This document shows positions 1 to 5,532 of a DNA stretch of 5,532 nt, piece after piece. The position numbers were made by a program, and so were the translations under genes. Every line of letters begins with the position of its first letter. The first letter of the stretch is position 1. The notes below the pieces were generated by a model. It was given only the letters and a program-made list of their open reading frames with translations, was not told where the DNA came from and did not search any database. Source of the DNA: Bacteroidota bacterium (GTDB taxonomy: Bacteria; Bacteroidota; Bacteroidia; J057); assembly GCA_003696875.1 (NCBI GenBank), contig RFHL01000266.1:1-5532 (forward strand). The letters run 5' to 3'.

Positions 1-113
1 CCCGACCCAGAGTAAGAGGTCGTTTGCCACCGAGGTTCCGGGACGAAGGAGTCCATGCCTGCGATGGCCTGCCGGAATCTTCCATGGCGCGCGTTTCGCC
101 TCTCATATACAAG

Positions 114-131
114 CAATGATATATATCATTG
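114..131. promoter_or_regulatory. Perfect 18-base palindrome, possible operator
   Basis: CAATGATATATATCATTG reads identically on both strands. It is an AT-rich site standing out in GC-rich DNA, the usual shape of an operator for a dimeric repressor. It holds a copy of TATCATTG on each strand, which could be a divergent pair of -7 promoter elements. It lies seven bases before an ATG at 106 reading leftward off the window and about 18 bases before the first hairpin of the candidate RNA. The core AATGAT-ATAT-ATCATT has a four-base spacer, unlike a Fur box. The regulator is unknown. Confidence 0.4.
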
Positions 132-138
132 TTGAGTC

Positions 139-177
139 TAATAAAACGTATCGGCCACCCGCCCCGGGTGGCCGATA
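139..177 (-). terminator. Leftward hairpin terminator, probably ending the 313-873 transcript
   Basis: The arms TATCGGCCACCC (149-160) and GGGTGGCCGATA (166-177) form a perfect 12-base-pair stem around a GCCCC loop. On the minus strand the stem is followed by CG and then TTTTATTAG, a fair T-rich tract. It would give the 313-873 gene a 3' untranslated region of about 170 bases. The same symmetric stem would also fold in a rightward RNA, so it may serve both strands. Confidence 0.6.
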
Positions 178-180
178 TTG

Positions 181-239
181 CATATGTGAAACGCTGCTGG
201 CCATACGGCCTTGCGCCGGTCAGCCAGGGTTTCGATATG
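181..239 (+). other. Long multi-part stem-loop
   Basis: Nested complementary segments fold this stretch into one extended hairpin. CATAT (181-185) pairs with ATATG (235-239) and GAAAC (188-192) with GTTTC (229-233). GCTGGCC (196-202) pairs with GGTCAGC (218-224) using one G-U pair, and GGC (207-209) pairs with GCC (215-217) around a CTTGC loop. Small internal loops and an ATAC bulge separate the helices. A chain of four in-register helices suggests a structured RNA rather than chance. The G-U pair (G200 with T220) forms only in the rightward RNA; on the other strand it becomes a C-A mismatch, which slightly favours the plus strand. No known RNA family is recognised. Confidence 0.5.
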
Positions 240-268
240 AGCGTGTAACCTCTTAGGTATAGACCAGG

Positions 269-303
269 AAACGGCAGGAGCTTTACGCCCGCCGTTTTTT
301 TTT
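269..303 (+). terminator. Rightward intrinsic terminator without an obvious gene before it
   Basis: The arms AAACGGC (269-275) and GCCGTTT (291-297) pair perfectly. The 15-base loop between them can add a few GC pairs with bulges (GG..GC against GC.CC around 277-290). Nine Ts (295-303) run out of the 3' arm, the classic form for rightward transcription. Read leftward, the stem is followed only by TTTCC, so it is a poor terminator for the 313-873 gene, which ends ten bases away. The orientation implies a rightward transcript ending here. Confidence 0.7.
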
Positions 304-312
304 GTTGTGGGG

Positions 313-873
313 CTATGCGCTGGCTTTGCTGCGGGGCTCGAAGATGAGCGAGAAAGCGGCAATCATCACACTGGCAAAGGCGATCCAGTAACCAAAGCTG
401 GCGAGGGTAAAGAAGTTCAGCTTGGGGCCAATTTCCTGTCCCAGCAGCTGGAGGCTGTGGTCGCGGCTGATCCAGAAAAAATAGCCCCAACCGAGCCCCA
501 TGTAGAGGAAATTGAACCATACGCCGCGCTGGTATTGCTTGCCGGCGAGCCCGCGGACCAGGTAGCCCAGGCTATATAGCAGGTAGATGACCGGTCCCAG
601 GACCATCAGGCTGAGGCCTCCCAGTTGGAGAAACTGCTTAGGCTGGCTGGCCTGCTGCCAGGCTTCGACCAGGGCCGTGAAGGCCAGCTTGCCGGGTTCG
701 TAGGGCAGGATGTCCCAATGGTTGAGGGCGGCGCGGACCAGGCTGTAGCCGCTCACGCTGGTTTCGGCCAGCTTTATTCCCAGGACTTGGGTCTCCAGGG
801 TGAAAAAGGGCAGGAAAAAAGCCGCAATGCCTCCGATGCCTGCGACGACGAGCAATGATTGTTCGAGTTTCAT
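313..873 (-). CDS. Uncharacterised four-helix membrane protein
   Basis: This 186-residue protein matches no family I recognise. It is strongly hydrophobic, with four likely membrane segments near residues 6-25 (VVAGIGGIAAFFLPFF), 84-107, 117-135 and 153-178. The largest loop, residues 26-83, follows TM1 and carries ETSVSGYSL. The pattern of a first helix ending in FLPFF followed by a short loop with SGYSL resembles many small uncharacterised bacterial membrane proteins. The C-terminus is short and basic (EPRSKASA). No cysteine pair, metal-binding cluster or catalytic motif stands out. The ATG at 873 is the first possible start in the frame, since no ATG or GTG lies upstream before the terminator of the preceding operon; no Shine-Dalgarno is visible. 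The terminator at 960-993 separates it from the efflux operon, so a shared function is not implied. Its membrane character and continuous frame of normal composition make it a real gene; its role is unknown. Confidence 0.85.
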   Translation of the reverse strand: MKLEQSLLVVAGIGGIAAFFLPFFTLETQVLGIKLAETSVSGYSLVRAALNHWDILPYEPGKLAFTALVEAWQQASQPKQFLQLGGLSLMVLGPVIYLLYSLGYLVRGLAGKQYQRGVWFNFLYMGLGWGYFFWISRDHSLQLLGQEIGPKLNFFTLASFGYWIAFASVMIAAFSLIFEPRSKASA

Positions 874-959
874 ATGTAAGGGAGATTGGGTGGGCCTACT
901 GGGGCCAAAGGGGAACCAGGATACCTTGAAAAGACGCAGGGCAGCGGGAAAAGTTGGAT
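874..959 (-). other. Leader region of the 313-873 gene
   Basis: This spacer between the operon terminator and the ATG at 873 must hold the promoter if the membrane-protein gene has its own. I see no clear -35/-10 pair, no Bacteroidota TAnnTTTG element and no Shine-Dalgarno (the start is preceded by CTCCCTTACAT). It is listed as the likely place of a promoter, not as a located one. Confidence 0.3.
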
Positions 960-993
960 AAAAAAAGCGCGGCCGCCCTTTTGGGCGGCCGCG
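960..993 (-). terminator. Intrinsic terminator of the efflux operon
   Basis: A perfect 11-base-pair GC-rich stem (968-978 with 983-993, CGCGGCCGCCC against GGGCGGCCGCG) closes a TTTT loop. On the minus strand it is followed after one base by seven Ts (the A run at 960-966). It begins 20 bases past the permease stop codon, so it most likely ends the adaptor-permease transcript and insulates the membrane-protein gene downstream. Confidence 0.93.
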
Positions 994-1013
994 GGATTAT
1001 GGAGTCAGGAGCC

Positions 1014-4000
1014 TCAGGCCTCGACGATCTCGGGATCGTCGACCGGGGCGGGGCTGTCGATCCGCCCGTTGGAAGAGGCCGGGGGTTGTGCCCCGGGCTG
1101 GTCTGATTCCTGAATCCACCCGAGCTTGCGGCCCATCCAGGCCTCGAAGCGCTTGACCTGGTAGTACAGGACCGGTACGATCACCAGGGTCACCACGGTG
1201 GCAAAGGTGAGACCAAAGATGATGGAGTAGGAGAAAGGCTCCCAGAAGGCGGCGCTGTCGCCGCCGAAGAAGATCTGTGGATCCAGGTCGCTCAGCAGCG
1301 TGCCAAAGTTTATGTTGAGCGACAGGGCCAGCGGCACCAGCCCGAGCACCGTCGAGGAGGCGGTCAGCAGGACCGGGGTGAAACGCACGGAGCCGCCTTC
1401 GATCACCGCCTCCCGCAGGGGCATGCCCTGCTTGCGGAGGATCTGGATGAAGTCCAGCAGGATGATGCCATTGTTTACCACAATCCCCGCCAGCACCACC
1501 AGGCCCACCCCCGAGAGGACCACCGAGAAGTCCATGCCCATGATGGCATGGCCCATGAAGACCCCGATGGTGGAGAGCAGGACCTGCCCCATGATGATGA
1601 CCACGTTGCTGAAGGAGTTAAACTGCGTCACCAGGATCATGAAGATCAGGATGATGGCCGCGGCAAAAGCGCCACCCAGAAAGGCCCCTTCTTCTTGCTG
1701 ATCCTTGGATTGGCCCCCGACTTCGATGGTTACCCCCTTGCGGGTGCGACCGTCTTCCAGGAATTCATTCACCCAATACTCGACCTCGGACGACACATCG
1801 TTGACATTGTACTCCGAGAGGACGTTGGAGGTGATGGTCACGGCCTTCTTAAGGTCGGTGCGGTTAATGCCGCCGTAGGAGGCAGAAAAGCTCACGTCGG
1901 CCACCGAGGAGATCGGCACTGAGCGGAATCGTCCGGTGGACTGGTCCATGTAGGTGATCCGCATGTCGAGCAGGTCGCTGATCTCCTGCCGGTATTTTTC
2001 ATCCAGGCGCAGGATGATGTCGTATTCGTCCTCCTGATCCCGGAGCTGCGAGACTTCCTTCCCAAAGAGGGCCGTCCGCAGGCCCATGCCGATCTGGCCG
2101 GAGCTGAGGCCCAGCTCGCGGGCCTTTTCGCGGTTCACATGCACCAGCATCTCGGGCCGCTTTTCGTCCACGTCCCATTTCAGCTGCTCGATACCGGGGA
2201 TATTGAGGGAGTCGAGATAGGCGAATAGTTCTTCGCTCACCGACATCATATCCGGGAAGGACTCGGAGGTTACCTGGACCTCAATCGGGGCGCTACCGGG
2301 AGGGCCTCCCTGGTCTTGCTCGACGGTGACCTTGGCCCCGGCAATGCCCTGCACATTGTCGCGGATGGCGTTGAGGATGTCCAGGGTGGAAGCGCCTTCG
2401 CGTTCCTTGATGCCCACAAACTCCACCGTAATTTTACTCTTGTGTGCCTTGGAGGTGCTTTGGTCAAAGGACTGAGCATCGCCGGCCCCGATGGCCACAT
2501 TGGTGATGACCGAGCGTACCAGGGGGTTATCTTCTCCCAATACGTCATAGACGCGGCGCTCCAATATCCGGGTGACCGAGTCGGTTACCTCGATGTCGGT
2601 CCCGTTGGGTAACTCGGCAAAGATATAGGCAAAGTTGGGCTCCGACTGGGGGAACTGGATAAACTTGATGTCCGAAGCGCCCACCGCGACGATGGTCGCG
2701 ACGATGAAGGCGAGCGTGGCGACCAGCACCAGGCCCGGGCGGGCCAGCGAAAAGCGGAGGGTCGCCCGGTAGGCGTTTTTCACCGCCGGGATGGCCTGCT
2801 CCTGAAACCAGCGGATGGCAAAGCGCAGGACGTAGGCATTGAGCAACACAAAGCCCCCCATAAAAAAGAGGAAGTTCCCGAAAGCGCCGGCGCCGGCCAG
2901 ATGGGCCAGCAGGCCCAGTACGACCATGACCCCGAAGTAGGTCAGCACCTTGCGGTGCGGGACGGGCGCGTGGGGGTCTTCCTTTTTCATAAAGGTGACC
3001 GCAAAGACCGGGTTGATGACGTAGGCGACGAAGAGGGAGGCAAAGAGGGTGATAATCATCACCACGGGCAGGAAGCCCATGAACTCGCCTACCGGGCCGT
3101 CCCAGAATAGCAGCGGCAAGAAGGGAGCCACGGTCGTCAGGGTACCGGAAAATACCGGTCCGATCACCTCGCCCGCGGCCTTTTTGGCCGAGGCGACGAT
3201 CCCCATCCCTTGCTCCATGAAAATGCGGTGGGTATTCTCAATCACCACGATGGCGTTGTCCACCACGATCCCCATCGCGAGGATGAAGGAGAAGAGCACC
3301 ACCAGGTTCATGGTGAAGCCCAGGGCCGGCAGGAAGGCAAAGGCGATGAAGGAGGAGAGCGGCACCGCCAGCCCCACAAAGAGGGCGTCGCGGACGCCCA
3401 TGAAAAACATCAGCACGATCGTCACCAGGATAAATCCGATGATGATGGTGTTGACCAGCTCGTTGAGGGTGTTGCGGGTCAGCTGTGATTGGTCGGCAGA
3501 AATGACGACGCTCAGGTCTTCGGGAAAGCGCTCGCTGACCATCTCATCGACGATCACCTTGATCTGATCGGCGGCGTCGACGAGGTTTTCGCCGGCCTTC
3601 TTGATCACGTTCAGGGTAAGGACCGGCTGCCCGTTGAGACGGGCGTAGCTGTCGCGCTCTTTGTAGCCATCGACCACGGTGGCGATGTCCTTGAGGTAGA
3701 CGATGTTGCCCTTGCTCGAGCGAATGACCAGGTTGCGTAGTTCTTCGACCGACTCGATCTCCTCATTCATCCGGACGGTCATGCGCTGATCGCCCATGTC
3801 GATTTCGCCACCGGAGATGATGACGTTTTCGCTGGAGATGGCCTGCTCGATGTTGTCCATCGTTACGCTGGCCGCCTCCATCTTGTAGAGGTCTACGTTG
3901 ATCTGGATCTCCCGCTCCCGGGCCCCGACGAGGTCCACACGCAGGATTTCCTTTTTCAACTCATTCTCAATCTCTTCCTGAAGCAGCTCGGCATAGCGTT

Positions 4001-4484
4001 TCAGGGTGACATTGTCGTAGGGGCCCGAGACATTGATAAACATGATCGGGATCTCGGAGAGGTTGATATCGGCCACCACCGGGTCGTTGGGGAGGTCGCT
4101 GGGCAGCTCGCTGCGGGCGCGGTTGACGGCGTCTTCGACCTCGCGCTTGGCCTCGGCCAGGTCTACATCGGTCTCAAACTCCACAAAGATGGAAGAGAAG
4201 TCCTGGATGGAGGTGGAATTGATCTCCTTGATCCCCTCAATGCCCTGGATCTCTTTTTCGATCTTGCGGGTGACGAGGTTCTCAATGTCCTCGGCGGAGG
4301 TTCCCGGGTAGGGAGTGGAGACAAACATCACCGGCCACTGGATCTCGGGAAAGTTTTCCTTGGGCAGGAGATAATAGGAGACCATCCCGGCAATGGAGAT
4401 GACTATCGCCAGCAGGTAGATGGTGATCCGGTTATCAATGGCCCAGGAGGATATGGCAAATTCGCGGAAGGATGGCTTTTTCAT
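1014..4484 (-). CDS. RND-family efflux permease, AcrB/HAE-like
   Basis: This 1156-residue inner-membrane pump exports a substrate using the proton gradient, together with the adaptor encoded just upstream. TM1 lies near residues 19-40 and is followed by the porter domain (YPGTSAEDIE at 59-68). TM2-TM6 span about 342-495, the second porter half about 605-925, and the last TM block about 935-1108. TM4 reads GIVVDNAIVVIEN (405-417), with one acidic relay residue, D409, followed by N410 where AcrB has a second Asp. TM10 reads AGIVVNNGIILLDF, with N1004 in the place of AcrB Lys940. An Arg matching AcrB R971 is kept at R1034. Residues about 512-558 form an extra hydrophobic pair between TM6 and TM7, which together with a loop before TM12 (about 1064-1080) and a Pro/Asp-rich tail (1120-1156) accounts for the length above the usual 1040. 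The ATG at 4484 begins MKKPSFREFAI, the expected cytoplasmic N-terminus; no Shine-Dalgarno precedes it. It resembles HAE-type drug pumps more than metal pumps, but the substrate is not determined. Confidence 0.96.
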   Translation of the reverse strand: MKKPSFREFAISSWAIDNRITIYLLAIVISIAGMVSYYLLPKENFPEIQWPVMFVSTPYPGTSAEDIENLVTRKIEKEIQGIEGIKEINSTSIQDFSSIFVEFETDVDLAEAKREVEDAVNRARSELPSDLPNDPVVADINLSEIPIMFINVSGPYDNVTLKRYAELLQEEIENELKKEILRVDLVGAREREIQINVDLYKMEAASVTMDNIEQAISSENVIISGGEIDMGDQRMTVRMNEEIESVEELRNLVIRSSKGNIVYLKDIATVVDGYKERDSYARLNGQPVLTLNVIKKAGENLVDAADQIKVIVDEMVSERFPEDLSVVISADQSQLTRNTLNELVNTIIIGFILVTIVLMFFMGVRDALFVGLAVPLSSFIAFAFLPALGFTMNLVVLFSFILAMGIVVDNAIVVIENTHRIFMEQGMGIVASAKKAAGEVIGPVFSGTLTTVAPFLPLLFWDGPVGEFMGFLPVVMIITLFASLFVAYVINPVFAVTFMKKEDPHAPVPHRKVLTYFGVMVVLGLLAHLAGAGAFGNFLFFMGGFVLLNAYVLRFAIRWFQEQAIPAVKNAYRATLRFSLARPGLVLVATLAFIVATIVAVGASDIKFIQFPQSEPNFAYIFAELPNGTDIEVTDSVTRILERRVYDVLGEDNPLVRSVITNVAIGAGDAQSFDQSTSKAHKSKITVEFVGIKEREGASTLDILNAIRDNVQGIAGAKVTVEQDQGGPPGSAPIEVQVTSESFPDMMSVSEELFAYLDSLNIPGIEQLKWDVDEKRPEMLVHVNREKARELGLSSGQIGMGLRTALFGKEVSQLRDQEDEYDIILRLDEKYRQEISDLLDMRITYMDQSTGRFRSVPISSVADVSFSASYGGINRTDLKKAVTITSNVLSEYNVNDVSSEVEYWVNEFLEDGRTRKGVTIEVGGQSKDQQEEGAFLGGAFAAAIILIFMILVTQFNSFSNVVIIMGQVLLSTIGVFMGHAIMGMDFSVVLSGVGLVVLAGIVVNNGIILLDFIQILRKQGMPLREAVIEGGSVRFTPVLLTASSTVLGLVPLALSLNINFGTLLSDLDPQIFFGGDSAAFWEPFSYSIIFGLTFATVVTLVIVPVLYYQVKRFEAWMGRKLGWIQESDQPGAQPPASSNGRIDSPAPVDDPEIVEA

Positions 4485-4535
4485 CCGGTATCGGCATTTT
4501 GGCGGGTTGGAAAGGGAAGATGGGGAAAAGCGGCC
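4485..4535 (-). other. Adaptor-permease intergenic spacer
   Basis: The 51 bases between the adaptor stop and the permease start hold no terminator hairpin and no evident promoter, which supports co-transcription. The bases before the permease ATG read ATGCCGATACCGG, with no purine-rich ribosome site; the ATG within that string is out of frame with the permease. Weak Shine-Dalgarno use of this kind is usual in Bacteroidota. Confidence 0.6.
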
Positions 4536-5532
4536 CTAGCGGCCGGCCAGGCTTTGGTCGAGGATGAGACGTTGGCCATCGCTGAGGTCCTTGTAGCCCG
4601 CATTGATGAGCTGGTCGCCAGCCTGCAGGCCTTCGATGACCTGCACCTGGCTGCCGTAGCTCAGGCCCAGAACCAGCGAGCGCCGCCGGGCGACCAGGCT
4701 GCCATCAGCCCCCTGCTCGGCGACATAGACAAAGGACCCTCGCTCCGACTGCTGCACCAGCGGCAGCGGCACGACGATGGCCTCCTCGATATTGCGGTCA
4801 TTGATGGCGATTTCGCCAAACATATTGGGCTTGAAATCCGGGCTGCTGGGCAGCTTAACCTCGACATCAAAGGTGCGGTCCTGCGGATTGATAAACTGCC
4901 CGACGGTACTCACCTTGGCGTCGATGCTCCGGTCCAGGGCCGGGAAGGTGATTTTTACCTCGTCACCGGGACGGACGTAGGGGATGTAGGCCTCCGAAAG
5001 GCTGGCTTTCAGGCTCAGATCGCGGGCATTCACGATCCGGAAAGCCGGCATGCCGGGGGTTACCATCTCGCCGACCTTGGGCATGATCTCGTCGATGGTC
5101 CCCGCGATGGGAGCCTTGATGCGGTTCAGGTCCAACTGCTCCTCCAGGGTGGCAAGGCGGCGCTCCAGCGCCTCCTTCTGGTTCTTGGCGGTCAGGTACT
5201 GTATCTCGGTGCCGATCTCCTGCGCCCAGAGGTCGCGCTGCTTCTCAAACATGATGGTGGCCAGGTCCAGCGAGGTTTTGACCTCCTCGATGCTCCTGCG
5301 CATGATGGCGTCGTCGATCTGGGCGAGCAACTGCCCGGCCTTGACCTGCTGCCCTTCCCGCACAAATATGCGGGTGATGCGGCCGCTGACCAGCGGGCTG
5401 ACCATGATGTTCTGATTGGCCTCGACCTGCCCCTGCACTTTCACAAAGTGCTCAAAGGTGGTCGGTTTCAGCGTGAGGGTGCTCACGGCGGTCTGCTTGA
5501 CCTTGGGAGCCGCGTCGGGGTTTAGCCGGGCG
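4536..5532 (-). CDS. RND efflux periplasmic adaptor (membrane fusion protein), N-terminus missing
   Basis: This is the adaptor that bridges an inner-membrane RND permease and an outer-membrane TolC-type channel in the periplasm. The frame stays open from the stop at 4536-4538 to the window edge. The GTG at 5486 is therefore probably internal: 15 more in-frame codons precede it, ending KVKQTA, and the true start with its signal peptide or lipobox lies outside. Counting from that GTG, residues 25-58 form the first half of the lipoyl domain (VSPLVSGRI, then VREGQQVKAGQLL). Residues 60-120 form a short alpha-helical hairpin, and residues 123-153 the second lipoyl half (IKAPIAGTI, VGEMVTPG). Residues 155-230 are the beta-barrel region and 236-312 the membrane-proximal domain. 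This domain order is typical of HlyD/AcrA-type adaptors. The permease gene follows after 51 bases on the same strand, so the two are very likely one operon. The family call is firm; the substrate is unknown. Confidence 0.95.
   Translation of the reverse strand, partial: ARLNPDAAPKVKQTAVSTLTLKPTTFEHFVKVQGQVEANQNIMVSPLVSGRITRIFVREGQQVKAGQLLAQIDDAIMRRSIEEVKTSLDLATIMFEKQRDLWAQEIGTEIQYLTAKNQKEALERRLATLEEQLDLNRIKAPIAGTIDEIMPKVGEMVTPGMPAFRIVNARDLSLKASLSEAYIPYVRPGDEVKITFPALDRSIDAKVSTVGQFINPQDRTFDVEVKLPSSPDFKPNMFGEIAINDRNIEEAIVVPLPLVQQSERGSFVYVAEQGADGSLVARRRSLVLGLSYGSQVQVIEGLQAGDQLINAGYKDLSDGQRLILDQSLAGR

Larger units (their letters stand above)
138..303 (+). ncRNA. Candidate structured small RNA of unknown family
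   Basis: Three hairpins lie in a row (149-177, 181-239, 269-297), the last followed by nine Ts in the rightward sense. This is the layout of a free-standing small RNA ending at an intrinsic terminator. The 5' end near 138 is a guess: TATCATTG at 124-131 fits the Bacteroidota -7 element TAnnTTTG at five of six fixed positions, though no convincing -33 element was found. The RNA would be antisense to the 3' untranslated region of the 313-873 transcript. It has no tRNA, 6S, SRP or tmRNA hallmark that I can see. It may instead be the 3' end of a longer transcript entering from the left. This is an inference from structure only. Confidence 0.3.
1..312. other. Stretch without a convincing protein gene
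   Basis: No frame here looks like a real protein. Positions 1-113 show nothing I can name and may be the edge of a neighbouring gene. Rightward, one frame is open from 2 to a stop at 254-256 but gives an Arg/Cys/Pro-rich peptide that runs through the palindrome and both hairpins. Leftward, an ATG at 106 opens a frame to the window edge but gives a polar sequence without recognisable features. The useful content is the palindrome, the hairpins and the two opposed terminators. Confidence 0.6.

Noticed and set aside
1..106. Leftward frame from ATG 106 to the window edge
   Set aside because: The 35 visible residues are polar, without family features and without a ribosome site. It is too short to support, although the palindrome just upstream keeps it possible.
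114..131. Fur box
   Set aside because: The AATGAT/ATCATT halves recall the Fur consensus, but they are separated by four bases instead of one.
55..135. Rightward 26-codon frame with AAGGAG just before its ATG
   Set aside because: The spacing between AAGGAG and ATG is only three bases, the other genes here do not use Shine-Dalgarno sites, and the peptide has no notable feature.
2..256. Rightward frame open from the window edge to a stop 12 bases before the rightward terminator
   Set aside because: The position is tempting, but the peptide is Arg/Cys/Pro-rich without any family resemblance, and it would run through the palindrome and two hairpins. An open run of 84 codons is not very unlikely in GC-rich DNA. 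A protein search with sequence from the left of the window could revive it.
181..303. tRNA or other standard RNA gene
   Set aside because: No cloverleaf, anticodon arm, TTCRA-type T-loop with CCA end, or hallmark of 6S, SRP, RNase P or tmRNA could be traced.
3049..3567. 172-codon rightward open frame opposite the permease
   Set aside because: Low-complexity Thr/Met/Ser/Arg-rich product fully antisense to conserved permease sequence, including TM4; a shadow frame.
1014..4484. Heavy-metal (CusA/CzcA-type) pump
   Set aside because: TM4 lacks the metal-pump form of the motif (such as VDGAV or VDAAI), and no methionine relay was evident. The sequence fits an HAE-like permease better, although the substrate stays open.
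4554..5525. 323-codon rightward open frame opposite the adaptor gene
   Set aside because: It lies wholly antisense to a clearly recognised adaptor, and its product is Leu/Asp/Gly-rich without domains. Long antisense frames are common opposite GC-rich genes.

Overview
This window looks like chromosomal DNA from a high-GC member of the Bacteroidota, for example a Saprospirales- or Rhodothermales-like organism. That placement is an inference from two observations. The RND pump proteins have the build common in that phylum: a permease of about 1150 residues with an extra membrane-helix pair between TM6 and TM7. Neither visible start codon has a purine-rich Shine-Dalgarno sequence. The genus cannot be named from the sequence alone.

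All three convincing genes lie on the minus strand, so transcription runs from right to left. At the right edge, 4536-5532 encodes most of a periplasmic adaptor (membrane fusion) protein whose N-terminus lies outside the window. After a 51-base spacer, 1014-4484 encodes the inner-membrane RND permease of the same pump. A strong intrinsic terminator at 960-993 closes this operon. An outer-membrane TolC-type channel and a regulator are not in the window and may lie upstream, beyond position 5532. Together the pair would make a proton-driven tripartite efflux system; its substrate cannot be read from the sequence.

Beyond the terminator, 313-873 encodes a four-helix membrane protein of unknown function that appears to be its own transcription unit.

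The left 312 bases hold no convincing protein gene but are dense in symmetry. There is a perfect 18-base palindrome (114-131), a 12-base-pair hairpin (149-177) that reads as a leftward terminator, a long multi-part stem-loop (181-239), and a hairpin followed by nine Ts (269-303) that reads as a rightward terminator. The rightward terminator has no obvious rightward gene in front of it. The simplest explanation that uses all of these elements is a rightward structured small RNA of about 165 nucleotides, antisense to the 3' end of the membrane-protein transcript. The alternative is a pair of convergent terminators serving the 313-873 gene and a gene to the left of the window. This is the part of the window most worth a second look; the efflux operon is well conserved and mostly ordinary.
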